DNA from: Ruminococcaceae bacterium OttesenSCG-928-I18
Lineage (GTDB): Bacteria > Bacillota > Clostridia > Oscillospirales > Ruminococcaceae
NCBI GenBank assembly: GCA_030266325.1
Contig: JAJDHT010000009.1
Span: 1 to 43,407, forward strand
Direction: 5' to 3'
DNA: 43,407 nt
Shown here: positions 7,672 to 16,219 of the stretch, piece by piece
Position numbering within the stretch: the first letter of the stretch is position 1
How the letters are laid out: each line of letters opens with the position of its first letter
Translations under genes and position numbers: made by a program
The notes under the pieces: generated by a model
What the model was told of the DNA's origin: nothing
Database searches by the model: none
Seen by the model: the letters and a program-made list of their open reading frames with translations, nothing else

Positions 7672-7684
7672 GCCGGCGTTTCTT
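7659..7684 (+). terminator. Attenuator-like hairpin in asd leader
   Basis: Stem CGCCGG (7659-7664) pairs with CCGGCG (7673-7678) around an 8-nt loop and is followed by TTTCTT. It lies about 60 nt after the predicted asd transcript start and 28 nt before the start codon. The same bases carry the -35 of the opposing queA promoter. The terminator activity is inference, as the stem is short. Confidence 0.4.
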
Positions 7685-7711
7685 ATCTTAGGCAGAGGGA
7701 GTGACGGAGGA

Positions 7712-8731
7712 ATGAAAGAGATTCGAGTGGCCGTAGTAGGCGCAAGCGGGATGGTAGGACGCACTTTTTTAAGGGTGCTGGAGGAGTATAACCTGCCGGT
7801 GAGCGAGTACGTGCTGATGGCTTCGGCCCGAAGCGCGGGCAAAACCGTGGCGTTTTTTGACAGGGAATATGTGATTTCGGAACTGACCGAACAGAGTTTT
7901 GATTCGGGCTTTGACGTGGCCCTGTTTTCGGCGGGGGGAAGCGTATCCAAACAGTTTGCGCCCATCGCGGCGGCCAAGGGCTGCGTGGTGGTGGACAACA
8001 GCAGCCAGTGGCGCATGGAGCCCGATGTGCCCCTTGTGGTGCCCGAGGTGAACCCCGAGGCCTTGCAAAACCATAAAAACATCATCGCAAACCCCAACTG
8101 TTCGACGATACAGGCCATGCTACCGCTCAAGGCGATCATGGAGGAGTGGGGCCTGAAGCGGGTGATCTACTCCACCTATCAGGCCGTGAGCGGCGCGGGC
8201 CTGGCGGGATATAAAGACCTTGAAAACGGGGCGGTCTCCTATCTGGACGGCAAAGAGCAATCTCCCCAGAAATTCCCCCATCCCATCTTCTCGAACTGTC
8301 TGCCTCATATCGATGTGTTTTTAGACAACGACTATACCAAGGAAGAGCAGAAGATGGTGAACGAGACGCGGAAGATCCTGGGGGACGACAGGATTGGGGT
8401 GACGGCCACGACGGTGCGTGTGCCCGTGTTTGACGGCCACAGCGAATCGATCAACATCGAGACGCATAAACCCTTTGAGATAGAGGACGTGAAGAAAAAA
8501 CTGGCGGACTTTCACGAGGGTATGGTGCTGGTGGACGACCCAGCAAACAACAAGTATCCCCTGGCGCTGGACGCCGCGGGGCGCAACGAAGTGTTTGTGG
8601 GACGGGTGAGACGGGACTACAGCATTGAAAACGGCATCAACCTGTGGTGCGTGGCGGATAACATCCGCAAGGGCGCGGCCACCAACACCGTACAGATAGC
8701 GAAATATATGCTGGAGCATGGCATGCTGTAG
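7712..8731 (+). CDS. asd: Aspartate-semialdehyde dehydrogenase
   Basis: This enzyme reduces aspartyl phosphate to aspartate semialdehyde with NADPH, the branch point to lysine/diaminopimelate, threonine and methionine. The 339-residue product shows an N-terminal nucleotide-binding GASGMVG (about 10-16), DNSSQWRM, the catalytic cysteine in NPNCSTIQ (about 130), and a QAVSGAG motif. ATG at 7712 follows GAGGGAG (7695-7701) at 10 nt; the nearer GGAGG is only 1 nt away. It leads the lysine gene run, with dapA 29 nt downstream. Confidence 0.96.
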   Translation: MKEIRVAVVGASGMVGRTFLRVLEEYNLPVSEYVLMASARSAGKTVAFFDREYVISELTEQSFDSGFDVALFSAGGSVSKQFAPIAAAKGCVVVDNSSQWRMEPDVPLVVPEVNPEALQNHKNIIANPNCSTIQAMLPLKAIMEEWGLKRVIYSTYQAVSGAGLAGYKDLENGAVSYLDGKEQSPQKFPHPIFSNCLPHIDVFLDNDYTKEEQKMVNETRKILGDDRIGVTATTVRVPVFDGHSESINIETHKPFEIEDVKKKLADFHEGMVLVDDPANNKYPLALDAAGRNEVFVGRVRRDYSIENGINLWCVADNIRKGAATNTVQIAKYMLEHGML

Positions 8732-8760
8732 CGCCATGGAGAGGAATCGGGAGGAAAAAA

Positions 8761-9654
8761 ATGGGTAAAAAACAACTGTTCAGCGGGGCGGGCGTGGCCA
8801 TCGTGACGCCGATGCATCCCGATGGCAGCGTGAACTATGAGGTGTTCGAAGACCTCATCGAGTTCCAGATCGCAAACGGGATCGACGCGATTATCGTATG
8901 CGGCACCACGGGCGAAGCGTCCTCACTCTCAGACGAGGAGCATCTTGACACCATCGAGCACTGCGTGAAAACCGTGAACAAGCGGGTGCCGGTGATTGCG
9001 GGCACTGGCTCGAACGATACGATGCATGGCCTGGAGCTCTCGAAGGAAGCCTCGATTCGCGGGGCGGACGGCCTTTTGCAGGTGACACCCTATTACAACA
9101 AGACAAACCAAAGCGGCCTTGTCTCCCACTTTACGAAGATTGTGGACGCCGTCGGGCTGCCGACCATCCTGTACAACGTGCCCTCGCGCACGGGTATGAC
9201 CATAAAGGCCGATACCTACCGGGCGCTGGCGGACCATCCGCTGATTGTGGCCACCAAGGAGGCCAGCGGAGATATTTCGCACATTACCAATGTGGCGGCC
9301 ATTTGCAAGGATGATTTGGCCATTTATTCTGGAAACGACGACCAAATTGTGCCAATTCTGTCTCTTGGCGGCATAGGTATCATCTCGGTGATGGCCAATG
9401 TGATCCCCCAGGAAGTGCATGAGATATGCGCTTTGTACCTGGCGGGGCGTGTGCAGGAGAGCCTTGAGATGCAGCTGCAGTATCTGCCGCTGAACAACGC
9501 CCTGTTCTGTGATGTGAACCCTATCCCCGTGAAAGAGGCTGTAAACCTGATGGGGCACGCGGCGGGCCAATGCCGGCTGCCACTGGGGCAGCTGGGAGAT
9601 GCTTCCCGCGAGCGCGTGCAGGCGGAAATGAAAAAGCAGGGGCTGCTGGCATAA
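8761..9654 (+). CDS. dapA: 4-hydroxy-tetrahydrodipicolinate synthase
   Basis: DapA condenses pyruvate with aspartate semialdehyde, the first committed step to diaminopimelate and lysine. The 297-residue TIM-barrel protein has the family motifs CGTTGEASSLSDEE near 45, YYNKTNQSGL near 112, and YNVPSRTG near 140, with the Schiff-base lysine in VATKEASGD near 167. GGGAGG lies 6 nt before ATG 8761. The spacing to asd shows one operon. A terminator and two candidate promoters follow before dapB, so the pathway genes are contiguous but not one simple transcription unit. Confidence 0.97.
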   Translation: MGKKQLFSGAGVAIVTPMHPDGSVNYEVFEDLIEFQIANGIDAIIVCGTTGEASSLSDEEHLDTIEHCVKTVNKRVPVIAGTGSNDTMHGLELSKEASIRGADGLLQVTPYYNKTNQSGLVSHFTKIVDAVGLPTILYNVPSRTGMTIKADTYRALADHPLIVATKEASGDISHITNVAAICKDDLAIYSGNDDQIVPILSLGGIGIISVMANVIPQEVHEICALYLAGRVQESLEMQLQYLPLNNALFCDVNPIPVKEAVNLMGHAAGQCRLPLGQLGDASRERVQAEMKKQGLLA

Positions 9655-9765
9655 TTTAGATAAAAGTTTTTCTCTTTTATGGCTTTCCACTTGTCAGGTT
9701 TTTACCGCGTAGGTTTCTTCCCGTTTGCGGCACAAAAATAGGAATTATACTGTTCGTCAAATATG

Positions 9766-9806
9766 ATAAGACGCTTGTCGGAAACGTGCTTGCGTCTTTT
9801 TTATTT
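9766..9806 (+). terminator. Terminator after dapA
   Basis: Stem AAGACGC (9768-9774) pairs with GCGTCTT (9792-9798) around a 17-nt loop and runs into TTTTTTATTTTTTA. It lies about 110 nt after the dapA stop. Confidence 0.75.
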
Positions 9807-9823
9807 TTTATCTATTTTAGGGA

Positions 9824-9851
9824 TTGTTATTGATTTTACATATGGTATAAT
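9824..9851 (+). promoter_or_regulatory. Candidate distal dapB promoter P1
   Basis: TTGTTA (9824-9829), 16 nt, TATAAT (9846-9851) with an extended -10 TGG immediately before it. It lies directly downstream of the dapA terminator and about 210 nt before dapB. Confidence 0.55.
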
Positions 9852-9884
9852 TATTTGCAGCGGAACCGCCCTGTAAATCACAGG

Positions 9885-9913
9885 GTTCTGCCCCGCCTTA
9901 GGCGGGGCAGAAC
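9885..9913. repeat. Perfect GC-rich hairpin in dapA-dapB spacer
   Basis: Thirteen perfect base pairs, GTTCTGCCCCGCC with GGCGGGGCAGAAC, around loop TTA. No T run follows. The outer nine bases (GTTCTGCCC...GGGCAGAAC) recur in a hairpin at 42258-42281, and a comparable 16-bp GC-rich hairpin lies at 36958-36992. Confidence 0.75.
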
Positions 9914-9975
9914 ACGAAAACCTTCTATATGGTTATAATTACAGTGGCAGACTATGGTCTGGACAGCCCCCTGTT

Positions 9976-10004
9976 TTGTCCATTGAGAGTAAATATGGTA
10001 TAGT
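9976..10004 (+). promoter_or_regulatory. Candidate proximal dapB promoter P2
   Basis: TTGTCC (9976-9981), 17 nt, TATAGT (9999-10004), again with a TGG extended -10. The ten bases ATATGGTATA are identical around both dapB promoter candidates. The predicted start lies about 50 nt before the dapB start codon. Confidence 0.5.
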
Positions 10005-10062
10005 AACAGGTAGGATGTTTCGATGATTTGGATGAATTTGAAGAAATGGACGTGAAAGAGAC

Positions 10063-10818
10063 ATGTGTGATATCGTGATCCAGGGCGCCTGCGGGCGCAT
10101 GGGACATGCACTCGCCGCATTGATTGCGGAGCGGGACGACTGCCGTGTGGTGGCGGGTATTGACGCGGCGCAGTGTGCAGACCTTGCCTTCCCCCTCTAT
10201 TCGAGCCTTGGGGAAATGCGGGAAACGGCGGATGTGATGATCGATTTCTCCCTGCCCGAGGCGACCAAAGGCTCGCTGCCGGTATGCGCGGAGAAAAACC
10301 TGCCTTGTGTGATCTGCACAACGGGGCTGGACGATGAGATAAAGCGGCTGATGCAGGAGACTGCACAGAAGACGGCCATTTTCTATAGCGCCAATATGTC
10401 CCTTGGCATCAACCTGCTGATAGAGCTTGTGCGCCGGGCCCAGAAAGCCCTGCCGGGCTTTGATATCGAGATTGTGGAAAAACATCACCACAACAAACTG
10501 GATGCGCCCAGCGGCACGGCGCTTGCCCTGGCCGACGCAATCAATGATGCGGCGGGCGGGCGCTACCACTATGTCTATGACCGCCACGATGTGCGCCAGA
10601 AACGAGCGCCAGACGAAATTGGCCTGCACGCCGTGCGCAGCGGCAGCTTTGTGGGCCAGCACGAGGTGCTCTTCGCGGGGCCGGACGAGGTGGTAACCCT
10701 CTCGCACGAAGCCTATTCACGCGAGGTATTCGCCAACGGCGCGATTTCAGCCGCGCTGTTCCTGAAGGCACAAAAGCCCGGTATGTACAACATGAGGGAT
10801 TTGATGGGGGCCCTATGA
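10063..10818 (+). CDS. dapB: 4-hydroxy-tetrahydrodipicolinate reductase
   Basis: DapB reduces the DapA product with NAD(P)H, giving tetrahydrodipicolinate. The 251-residue protein has the N-terminal nucleotide-binding GACGRMG (about 7-13), CTTGLD near 88, the substrate-binding EKHHHNKLDAPSGTA near 142-156, and the C-terminal FANGAISAALFL. ATG at 10063 is preceded by GAAAGAG. It is shorter than the E. coli enzyme (about 270) but within the Bacillota range. Its stop overlaps the next start by 4 nt (ATGA), so translation of the CapA-like gene is probably coupled. Confidence 0.96.
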   Translation: MCDIVIQGACGRMGHALAALIAERDDCRVVAGIDAAQCADLAFPLYSSLGEMRETADVMIDFSLPEATKGSLPVCAEKNLPCVICTTGLDDEIKRLMQETAQKTAIFYSANMSLGINLLIELVRRAQKALPGFDIEIVEKHHHNKLDAPSGTALALADAINDAAGGRYHYVYDRHDVRQKRAPDEIGLHAVRSGSFVGQHEVLFAGPDEVVTLSHEAYSREVFANGAISAALFLKAQKPGMYNMRDLMGAL

Positions 10819-12083
10819 GCAAACCCGGCAAGCGAAAAAACAAACGGCAAAACCGCACGTTGATCACCATCGGTATCCTGCTGTTGTTGTGTGTGGGGCT
10901 TTTGGGCTGGGCCCTTGCCGCCACGCTGGAGCGTGATGCCCTGCGTTTTTCCTCCTCTTCGGGGAAGGCTGTGCAGCCCGCGGCGGGAAGCGGAGATCCC
11001 GTGGCGCCAACCGATGCCCAGCCACAGGAATTGCGGGTGCGTTTTTCGGCCGTGGGCGACAACCTGATTCACAACGGCATCTACCTACAGGCACAGCAGC
11101 GCGCCGGCGGCGATGGATATGACTTTCACTATGTCTATGAAAACGTCCAGCCGTTTTTTGAGCAGTTTGACGTCAACTGGATCAACCAGGAGACCCTGGT
11201 GAGCTGGGAGGTTCCCCCGAGTACCTACCCGATGTTTTCGACCCCCGGGGAGCTGGGGGTGGCCGCGTATGATGCTGGGTGGCGGGTGTTTGCCCTCTCG
11301 AACAACCACAGCTACGACAAAGGGGCGACGGGCATATCGGCCACGCTGCGCTATTGGGAGGAAATGCCCGATGATGTGGTGACCACAGGGTTTTACCGAA
11401 ACACCGAAGACGACAGCGGCATTGCCCTGCAGGAAGTGAACGGGGTCAAGATTGCCTACCTGGCGTTTACGGAGTCGACCAACGGCATTCCCACCCCCGA
11501 GGGAGCCGAGGCGCATATCCTGTATACCGACGAGACGGAGACAATGGAGCGCCTGGTGCGCAGGGCGAGAGAGCTTGCGGACGCGGTGGTCGTCTGTGTC
11601 CACTGGGGCACCGAAAACAGCCACGAGATCCGCCCCGACCAACGGGAGCTGGCCGCGAGTTTTGCCGATTGGGGCGCCGACGCCGTGATAGGCACACACC
11701 CGCATGTGGTGCAGGGGATCGAATGGGCCGAGGGTACCGAGAGCGGCAAACGTATCCCCGTGGCCTATTCGCTGGGCAACTTCCTCTCGGCACAAAGCCA
11801 GGCAAACCAGATGATCGGCCTGTGCTATACCTTCGACATCTGCCAAAATGTACGACCCGACGGGACAAGAGAGGACGTGCGCATTGAAAATGTAAAAGCC
11901 TATCCGACGGTTACCCATTATGACGGCAATTATGAGAATATTCGCTGCTATATGTACCGCGACTACACGGATGAACTGGCCGGGCAGCATGGCGTGGGGG
12001 CACGCTACCCAGGGTTCTCGATGGAATATATACAGGAAGTAGTGACCACTTACGTAGACCCGGAATTTTTAGTGTTAGAATGA
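10815..12083 (+). CDS. CapA-family metallophosphatase-like membrane protein
   Basis: The 422-residue protein belongs to the CapA (PGA_cap) family of calcineurin-like metal-dependent proteins linked to capsule poly-gamma-glutamate. It has a basic N-terminus, one transmembrane anchor (about 17-36), a low-complexity linker, then the family blocks FSAVGDNLIHN, INQETLVS, ALSNNHSYDKG, CVHWGTE and IGTHPHVVQGIEW, with YSLGNFLS near the end. The catalytic domain should lie outside the cell. It overlaps dapB by 4 nt. No capsule genes are nearby, so capsule synthesis is unproven; a cell-envelope phosphoesterase role next to diaminopimelate genes is equally possible. Confidence 0.88.
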   Translation: MSKPGKRKNKRQNRTLITIGILLLLCVGLLGWALAATLERDALRFSSSSGKAVQPAAGSGDPVAPTDAQPQELRVRFSAVGDNLIHNGIYLQAQQRAGGDGYDFHYVYENVQPFFEQFDVNWINQETLVSWEVPPSTYPMFSTPGELGVAAYDAGWRVFALSNNHSYDKGATGISATLRYWEEMPDDVVTTGFYRNTEDDSGIALQEVNGVKIAYLAFTESTNGIPTPEGAEAHILYTDETETMERLVRRARELADAVVVCVHWGTENSHEIRPDQRELAASFADWGADAVIGTHPHVVQGIEWAEGTESGKRIPVAYSLGNFLSAQSQANQMIGLCYTFDICQNVRPDGTREDVRIENVKAYPTVTHYDGNYENIRCYMYRDYTDELAGQHGVGARYPGFSMEYIQEVVTTYVDPEFLVLE

Positions 12084-12129
12084 TTGTTATTTATATTACT
12101 GAATGTATTATTGAATTGGAGGGGATTGT

Positions 12130-12588
12130 ATGCACGGTGTGAGCAAGATTACAAGTACTGACAATATGATGCTGATCAGTGTGGCGGACGCGGATGCCGT
12201 CTCGATGGCAAAAACCCTGCACGAGCTGGCGAAGGCGGGGGTGGTTGTAGATATGATCAGCCAGAGCGCGCCGATGGGGGGCAGCATCTCATTCAGTTTT
12301 ACCGCACCCTATTCCTTTTTTGAGACGGCGCTGGGTGCCATCGGGCCGGAGAGCGGGCCCGCGGGGCCGAAACCCATGGTGAGTGGCGGGTATGCCAAAA
12401 TTTACCTGTTTGGGGAAGAGATGGTGGAGCGTTTCGGGGTGGCCTCGCGCGCACTGGATGTCTTGCTGGGCGCCAAGGTGGACATCTCCCTGATCACCAC
12501 CTCGGACCTTGATATCTCCCTGCTGGTGCGGCAGGAAGACACCGATGTAGCCGTGGAGGCATTGAAAAAAGAGTTTGAGATAAAATAA
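12130..12588 (+). CDS. Free-standing ACT-domain protein (aspartokinase-tail-like)
   Basis: The 152-residue product resembles the C-terminal regulatory half of aspartate kinase without the kinase: two ACT-like units, one starting ITSTDNMMLISV (about 6-17) and one with VASRALDVLLGAKVDISLITTSDLDISLLV (in parts, about 102-133). It follows the CapA-like gene by 46 nt, preceded by GGAGGGG. ACT domains bind amino acids and regulate partners. Its place at the end of the asd-dap run suggests a lysine or threonine sensor, but the partner is unknown. No aspartokinase gene is in the window. Confidence 0.8.
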   Translation: MHGVSKITSTDNMMLISVADADAVSMAKTLHELAKAGVVVDMISQSAPMGGSISFSFTAPYSFFETALGAIGPESGPAGPKPMVSGGYAKIYLFGEEMVERFGVASRALDVLLGAKVDISLITTSDLDISLLVRQEDTDVAVEALKKEFEIK

Positions 12589-12619
12589 CAATATATGTCC
12601 TATATTCTCTGATATAGTA

Positions 12620-12652
12620 AGCGAGAGCAGCCGCATGGCGCTCTCGCTTTTT
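12620..12652 (+). terminator. Terminator of dapB-capA-ACT run
   Basis: Stem GCGAGAGC (12621-12628) pairs with GCTCTCGC (12640-12647), followed by TTTTT. It lies 32 nt after the ACT gene, before the convergent tyrS. Confidence 0.9.
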
Positions 12653-12696
12653 GGGATTTAAAAATCATATTTGATTGAAAGCTCGATCTGCTTTTT

Positions 12697-13923
12697 TTAG
12701 AGATGGGCTTTGTGATACACCTTTTTGCCTTTGCGAATGACCACGCCTTTTTGCAGCTGCGCCTGGGAAATACGCGCGGAGACCTCGCTGATTTTTACAT
12801 CGTCTACGGAGACCCCGCCCTGCTCTACGAGGCGGCGCGCCTCACCTTTGGACGCCGTCAGGCCGCAGGCCACCATGAGCTCGAGCAGGCCGATACCGCC
12901 CTCGGTGAGAAGGGAGGCATCGAGCGTGGTGGACGGCATGTCCTCATCCTGGCCGCCGCCAGAAAAGAGGGAGTGTGCCGTCTTGAGTGCTTTTTCGGCC
13001 TCCTCTTTGCTATGCACGACCGCCGTGAGCTCGTAGGCCAGTTTTTCTTTTGCGCCGTTGATAGAGGGGCCGTCGTTTTCGCGGATTTCCTTGATCTCAT
13101 CAAGGGGAAAACTGGTGAGCAGGCGCATGCAGTTTTTGACGTCGGCGTCGTCGATGTTACGCCAATACTGAAAAAATTCATAGGGTGGTGTCTTTTCGGG
13201 GTCAAGCCAGACCGTGCCCTTTTCGGTTTTGCCCATCTTTTTGCCTTCCCGCGTGGTGAGCAGCGTGAAAGTGAGACCGAAGGCCTCGGCGCTTTCTTTG
13301 CGCCGGATGAGGTCAACCCCGCTGAGGATATTTCCCCACTGGTCGTTACCGCCAAACTGCATGCGGCAGCCATAATTGCGGTAGAGGTAGAGGAAGTCGT
13401 AGCTTTGGAGCAACATGTAGTTGAACTCCATGAAGGTAAGGCCACGTTCCATCCGGGCTTTAAATGCCTCGGTGGCCAACATCTTGTTCACGGAAAAATG
13501 GATGCCGATGTCCTGCAGAAACTCCATGTAGTTGAGTGAAAGCAGCCAGTCGGCATTGTTGACCATCTGGGCCTTTCCCTCTCCGAACTCCACGAACTTG
13601 CCCATCTGGCGCTTGAAACATTCCGCATTGTAGTCGATCTCCTCGCGGGTGAGCATCTTACGCATGTCGCTTTTGCCGGTGGGGTCGCCCACCATGGTGG
13701 TGGCGCCCCCCAAAAGAGCGATGGGTTTGTGCCCGGCCTGCTGCAGGTGCCGCATGACGACAAGCTGCAGGAAATGGCCCACATGCAGGCTGTCGGCCGT
13801 GGCGTCGAAGCCGATGTAAAACGGGATCGACTCCTTGCCCAGTATTTCGCGGATGGCCTCGGCGTCTGTGGCCTGGGCGACAAGGCCGCGTTTTTCCAGT
13901 TTTGTGAACACGTTTTCTGACAT
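12697..13923 (-). CDS. tyrS: Tyrosyl-tRNA synthetase
   Basis: Class I synthetase charging tRNA-Tyr. The 408-residue protein has the HIGH-type motif in SLHVGHFLQL near 45-54, the KMSKS-type KMGKTEKG near 230, and a C-terminal S4 RNA-binding domain (about 340-400). The start is ATG 13923 with AAAGGAG 10 nt upstream; a longer frame to 14022 would overlap recN and add unrelated basic sequence. No T-box leader is present because recN ends only 43 nt upstream, which is unusual for a clostridial synthetase and suggests transcription from the recN-side operon. Confidence 0.96.
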   Translation of the reverse strand: MSENVFTKLEKRGLVAQATDAEAIREILGKESIPFYIGFDATADSLHVGHFLQLVVMRHLQQAGHKPIALLGGATTMVGDPTGKSDMRKMLTREEIDYNAECFKRQMGKFVEFGEGKAQMVNNADWLLSLNYMEFLQDIGIHFSVNKMLATEAFKARMERGLTFMEFNYMLLQSYDFLYLYRNYGCRMQFGGNDQWGNILSGVDLIRRKESAEAFGLTFTLLTTREGKKMGKTEKGTVWLDPEKTPPYEFFQYWRNIDDADVKNCMRLLTSFPLDEIKEIRENDGPSINGAKEKLAYELTAVVHSKEEAEKALKTAHSLFSGGGQDEDMPSTTLDASLLTEGGIGLLELMVACGLTASKGEARRLVEQGGVSVDDVKISEVSARISQAQLQKGVVIRKGKKVYHKAHL

Positions 13924-13966
13924 TCCTCTTAAACTCCTTTTGATAAAGCGTTTCGGACCGCTGTTT

Positions 13967-15649
13967 TTATGAATTCTGCCCTGGCTGCCGGGCCAACGAG
14001 AGCATCTCTTGCGCGTTGGCAAGCGCCGCGCTTGTCACCTTGTCTCCCGAGACGATGCGGGCCAGCTCCCCCACCCTGCCCTTTTCGTCAAGACGATGGA
14101 TTTTTGTAAAGGTGCGTCCTTTCTCTACCATTTTTTCGATGTAGAGGTGTTCGTCGGCAAAGGCGGCGATCTGTGCGGTATGGGTGACGCAGATGACCTG
14201 GCGGTCCCCGGCGGTATCTTTGAGCATCCGGCCGATCTTACCCGCCGCCTGGCCGGAAATGCCCGTGTCGATTTCATCGTAGATGACCGTGGGCATCTCG
14301 TCGCGCCTGGCGAGCGTGTTCTTAAACGCCAGCATGACGCGGGCCAATTCACCTCCCGAGGCGATTTTTGCCATCGGTTTGGGCGTCTCCCCGGGGTTGG
14401 CCGAAAACAGAAACTCTATTTCGTCCTGTCCAGTGGGGCCCAGGGGTACCGTTTTTCTGCGCAGTTCCATCCTGGCGCCCGGCATGTTGAGGGCCGCGAG
14501 CGAATCCCGTATCTCTTTGAAGAATTGTTCAAAGGCTTTTTCACGCTCTTTCGTGAGCTTATCGGCCAGAGCCTGAACGGCCTTGTGCTGTGTTTCGATT
14601 TCCGCCGAAAGCTGTTCCACACGCTCCTGGGAGGTTTCGATCCGCTGCAGTTCCTCCTCGGCCCTTTGGCCGTACGAAAGCACCTCCTCGAGTGTGGAAC
14701 CGTATTTCTGCTTGAGGCGGTAGAGTATATCGAGACGGGCCTCTATCTCGTCGAGGGAATCTGCCTCTTGGGAATACTCCTCGATGGATTGCCCGATCTC
14801 TCCCTCCCACTCGCGGGCGTTATAAAGTGTATCCCGCAAGGTGTCGGCCAAAGGGGCGAGGGTGCCCGCGGCGATATCGGCCGCCGCGTCGACCTGCTGC
14901 GACGCCTGCCCAAGCAGGGCCACGGCCCCCTCGAGATCCTCCGTACCGGCCAGGGCTTGCCGGGCTGCGAAAAGCGCTTCGAGCAGGGCCTTTTGGTTGC
15001 GCGCGACATTCCGTCTTTCCAGCAGCTCTTCCTCTTCCCCGGCGGAGAGCTGGGCGTTTTGTATTTCGTCGACTTCATACTGTAACAGGTCGATTTTCCG
15101 GGCCTTTTCCGCCTCATTCAGCGACAAATCGTCCTTTTCTTTTTGTAATAGAACTAGATTATTATACATACTGTAATATTCTTGGAGCAGGGGGCCATGC
15201 CCCGCATAGAGGTCGAGCAGCGGGAGGTGTTTTGCGGGGTTGGTGAGGCTGTGGTTGTCGTGCTGGCCGTGCACCTGGATGAGCGCCGCGCCGATTTCTT
15301 TGAGGATGGAGGCCGTGGCGGGGCTGCCGTTGACCCGGCACTGCCCCTTTCCGTCTGAGGATATTTCACGATACAGCAGCAGCTCCTCCTCGGTTTCGTA
15401 GCCAAGGCGGCAGAGGGATTCCCGCAGCGGGGCGGAGAGCGATGAAAAGCGCGCCCACAGGCACGCCTTTTGGGCGCCACTGCGCACGAGGTCCTTGCTG
15501 GTGCGCCCGCCCAAAATCGCGTTGATCGAATCGATCATGATGGATTTACCCGCGCCGGTTTCGCCCGTGAGTACGGTGAACCCCGGGCCGAAGGCGACGC
15601 TGGCTTTCTCAATGACCGCCACATTTTCGATTGTGATCTCACTCAGCAT
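13967..15649 (-). CDS. recN: DNA repair protein RecN
   Basis: SMC-like ATPase acting early in double-strand-break repair. The 560-residue product has Walker A GETGAGKS near residue 30, a central coiled-coil region rich in E, Q and L (about 150-380), the ABC signature FLFSANPGE...ASGGELARVML near 395-430, and Walker B TVIYDEIDTGISG near 450. ATG at 15649 follows AAGGA at about 7 nt; the longer frame to 15721 lacks family character. It lies downstream of argR, a common Bacillota arrangement. Confidence 0.95.
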   Translation of the reverse strand: MLSEITIENVAVIEKASVAFGPGFTVLTGETGAGKSIMIDSINAILGGRTSKDLVRSGAQKACLWARFSSLSAPLRESLCRLGYETEEELLLYREISSDGKGQCRVNGSPATASILKEIGAALIQVHGQHDNHSLTNPAKHLPLLDLYAGHGPLLQEYYSMYNNLVLLQKEKDDLSLNEAEKARKIDLLQYEVDEIQNAQLSAGEEEELLERRNVARNQKALLEALFAARQALAGTEDLEGAVALLGQASQQVDAAADIAAGTLAPLADTLRDTLYNAREWEGEIGQSIEEYSQEADSLDEIEARLDILYRLKQKYGSTLEEVLSYGQRAEEELQRIETSQERVEQLSAEIETQHKAVQALADKLTKEREKAFEQFFKEIRDSLAALNMPGARMELRRKTVPLGPTGQDEIEFLFSANPGETPKPMAKIASGGELARVMLAFKNTLARRDEMPTVIYDEIDTGISGQAAGKIGRMLKDTAGDRQVICVTHTAQIAAFADEHLYIEKMVEKGRTFTKIHRLDEKGRVGELARIVSGDKVTSAALANAQEMLSLARQPGQNS

Positions 15650-15734
15650 GCATTGTCCTTCATCTTCAGCGGTTTTTCTATGGGATAGGGTGGCAAAGAG
15701 GTATGGCGCAAAACCCCGCATCGCCGTGGGCTAT

Positions 15735-16214
15735 CTAGGGCTGCTGCGGAATATAGTTTTGCAGCTTTTGGCAGAGGGCGCGGGCCTCCTCTTCGCTGCG
15801 CATGAGGATCAGGAAGGTGTTGTCTCCCGAGAGGGTGCCCACCACATCTCCCCAGAGCTGGCTCTCGCGGTCGAACAGCTCACAGGCGGCGTTTGCCATG
15901 CCGGTCTGGCATTTTACGAGGATGATGTTGGATGCGATGTCGGCCGAGAGCACCGACTCGGCAAAAATCATCTCGAAACGGCGTTTTGTCTCTCTGTTGC
16001 GTGTGAGCACATAGCAGACCCGGCCGCCCTCGCCTACGCTTTTGCCGATCTGCAGCTCGCGGATATCACGCGAGATAGTGGCCTGGGTGACGTCGAAGCC
16101 CGCCTGTTTCAGCTCCTGCAAAAGCTCCATCTGGGTTTGAATCGAGCGGCCTTCCACAAGTTCGGCAATCTTTTTCTGGCGCGCCTCTTTTTGGTGGTCG
16201 CGTTCTTTTGCCAA
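15735..16214 (-). CDS. argR: Arginine repressor ArgR
   Basis: ArgR/AhrC is an arginine-responsive hexameric regulator of arginine synthesis and breakdown. The 159-residue protein has an N-terminal winged helix (about 10-75) with the family motif VTQATISRDIRELQ, and a C-terminal oligomerisation and arginine-binding domain containing GTLSGDNTFLIL near 128-139. The start is TTG 16214, 5 nt after nadK, with an AGG-rich site upstream. It is slightly longer than typical ArgR (about 150). The nadK-argR-recN order is common in Bacillota. Confidence 0.95.
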   Translation of the reverse strand: MAKERDHQKEARQKKIAELVEGRSIQTQMELLQELKQAGFDVTQATISRDIRELQIGKSVGEGGRVCYVLTRNRETKRRFEMIFAESVLSADIASNIILVKCQTGMANAACELFDRESQLWGDVVGTLSGDNTFLILMRSEEEARALCQKLQNYIPQQP

Positions 16215-16219
16215 AACAC

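Noticed and set aside
7570-7711. Lysine riboswitch or T-box in the asd leader
   Set aside because: The leader is only about 110 nt and shows none of the conserved lysine-riboswitch or T-box sequences.
10024-10056. Ten-codon upstream frame (MIWMNLKKWT) before dapB as a leader peptide
   Set aside because: It has a single lysine pair and no attenuator hairpin after it, so a lysine leader peptide is not supported.
13924-13966. T-box leader for tyrS
   Set aside because: Only 43 nt separate recN from tyrS, too short for a T-box.
14009-15085. Open 358-codon + strand frame opposite recN
   Set aside because: It is a shadow of recN with no ribosome site or recognisable motif.
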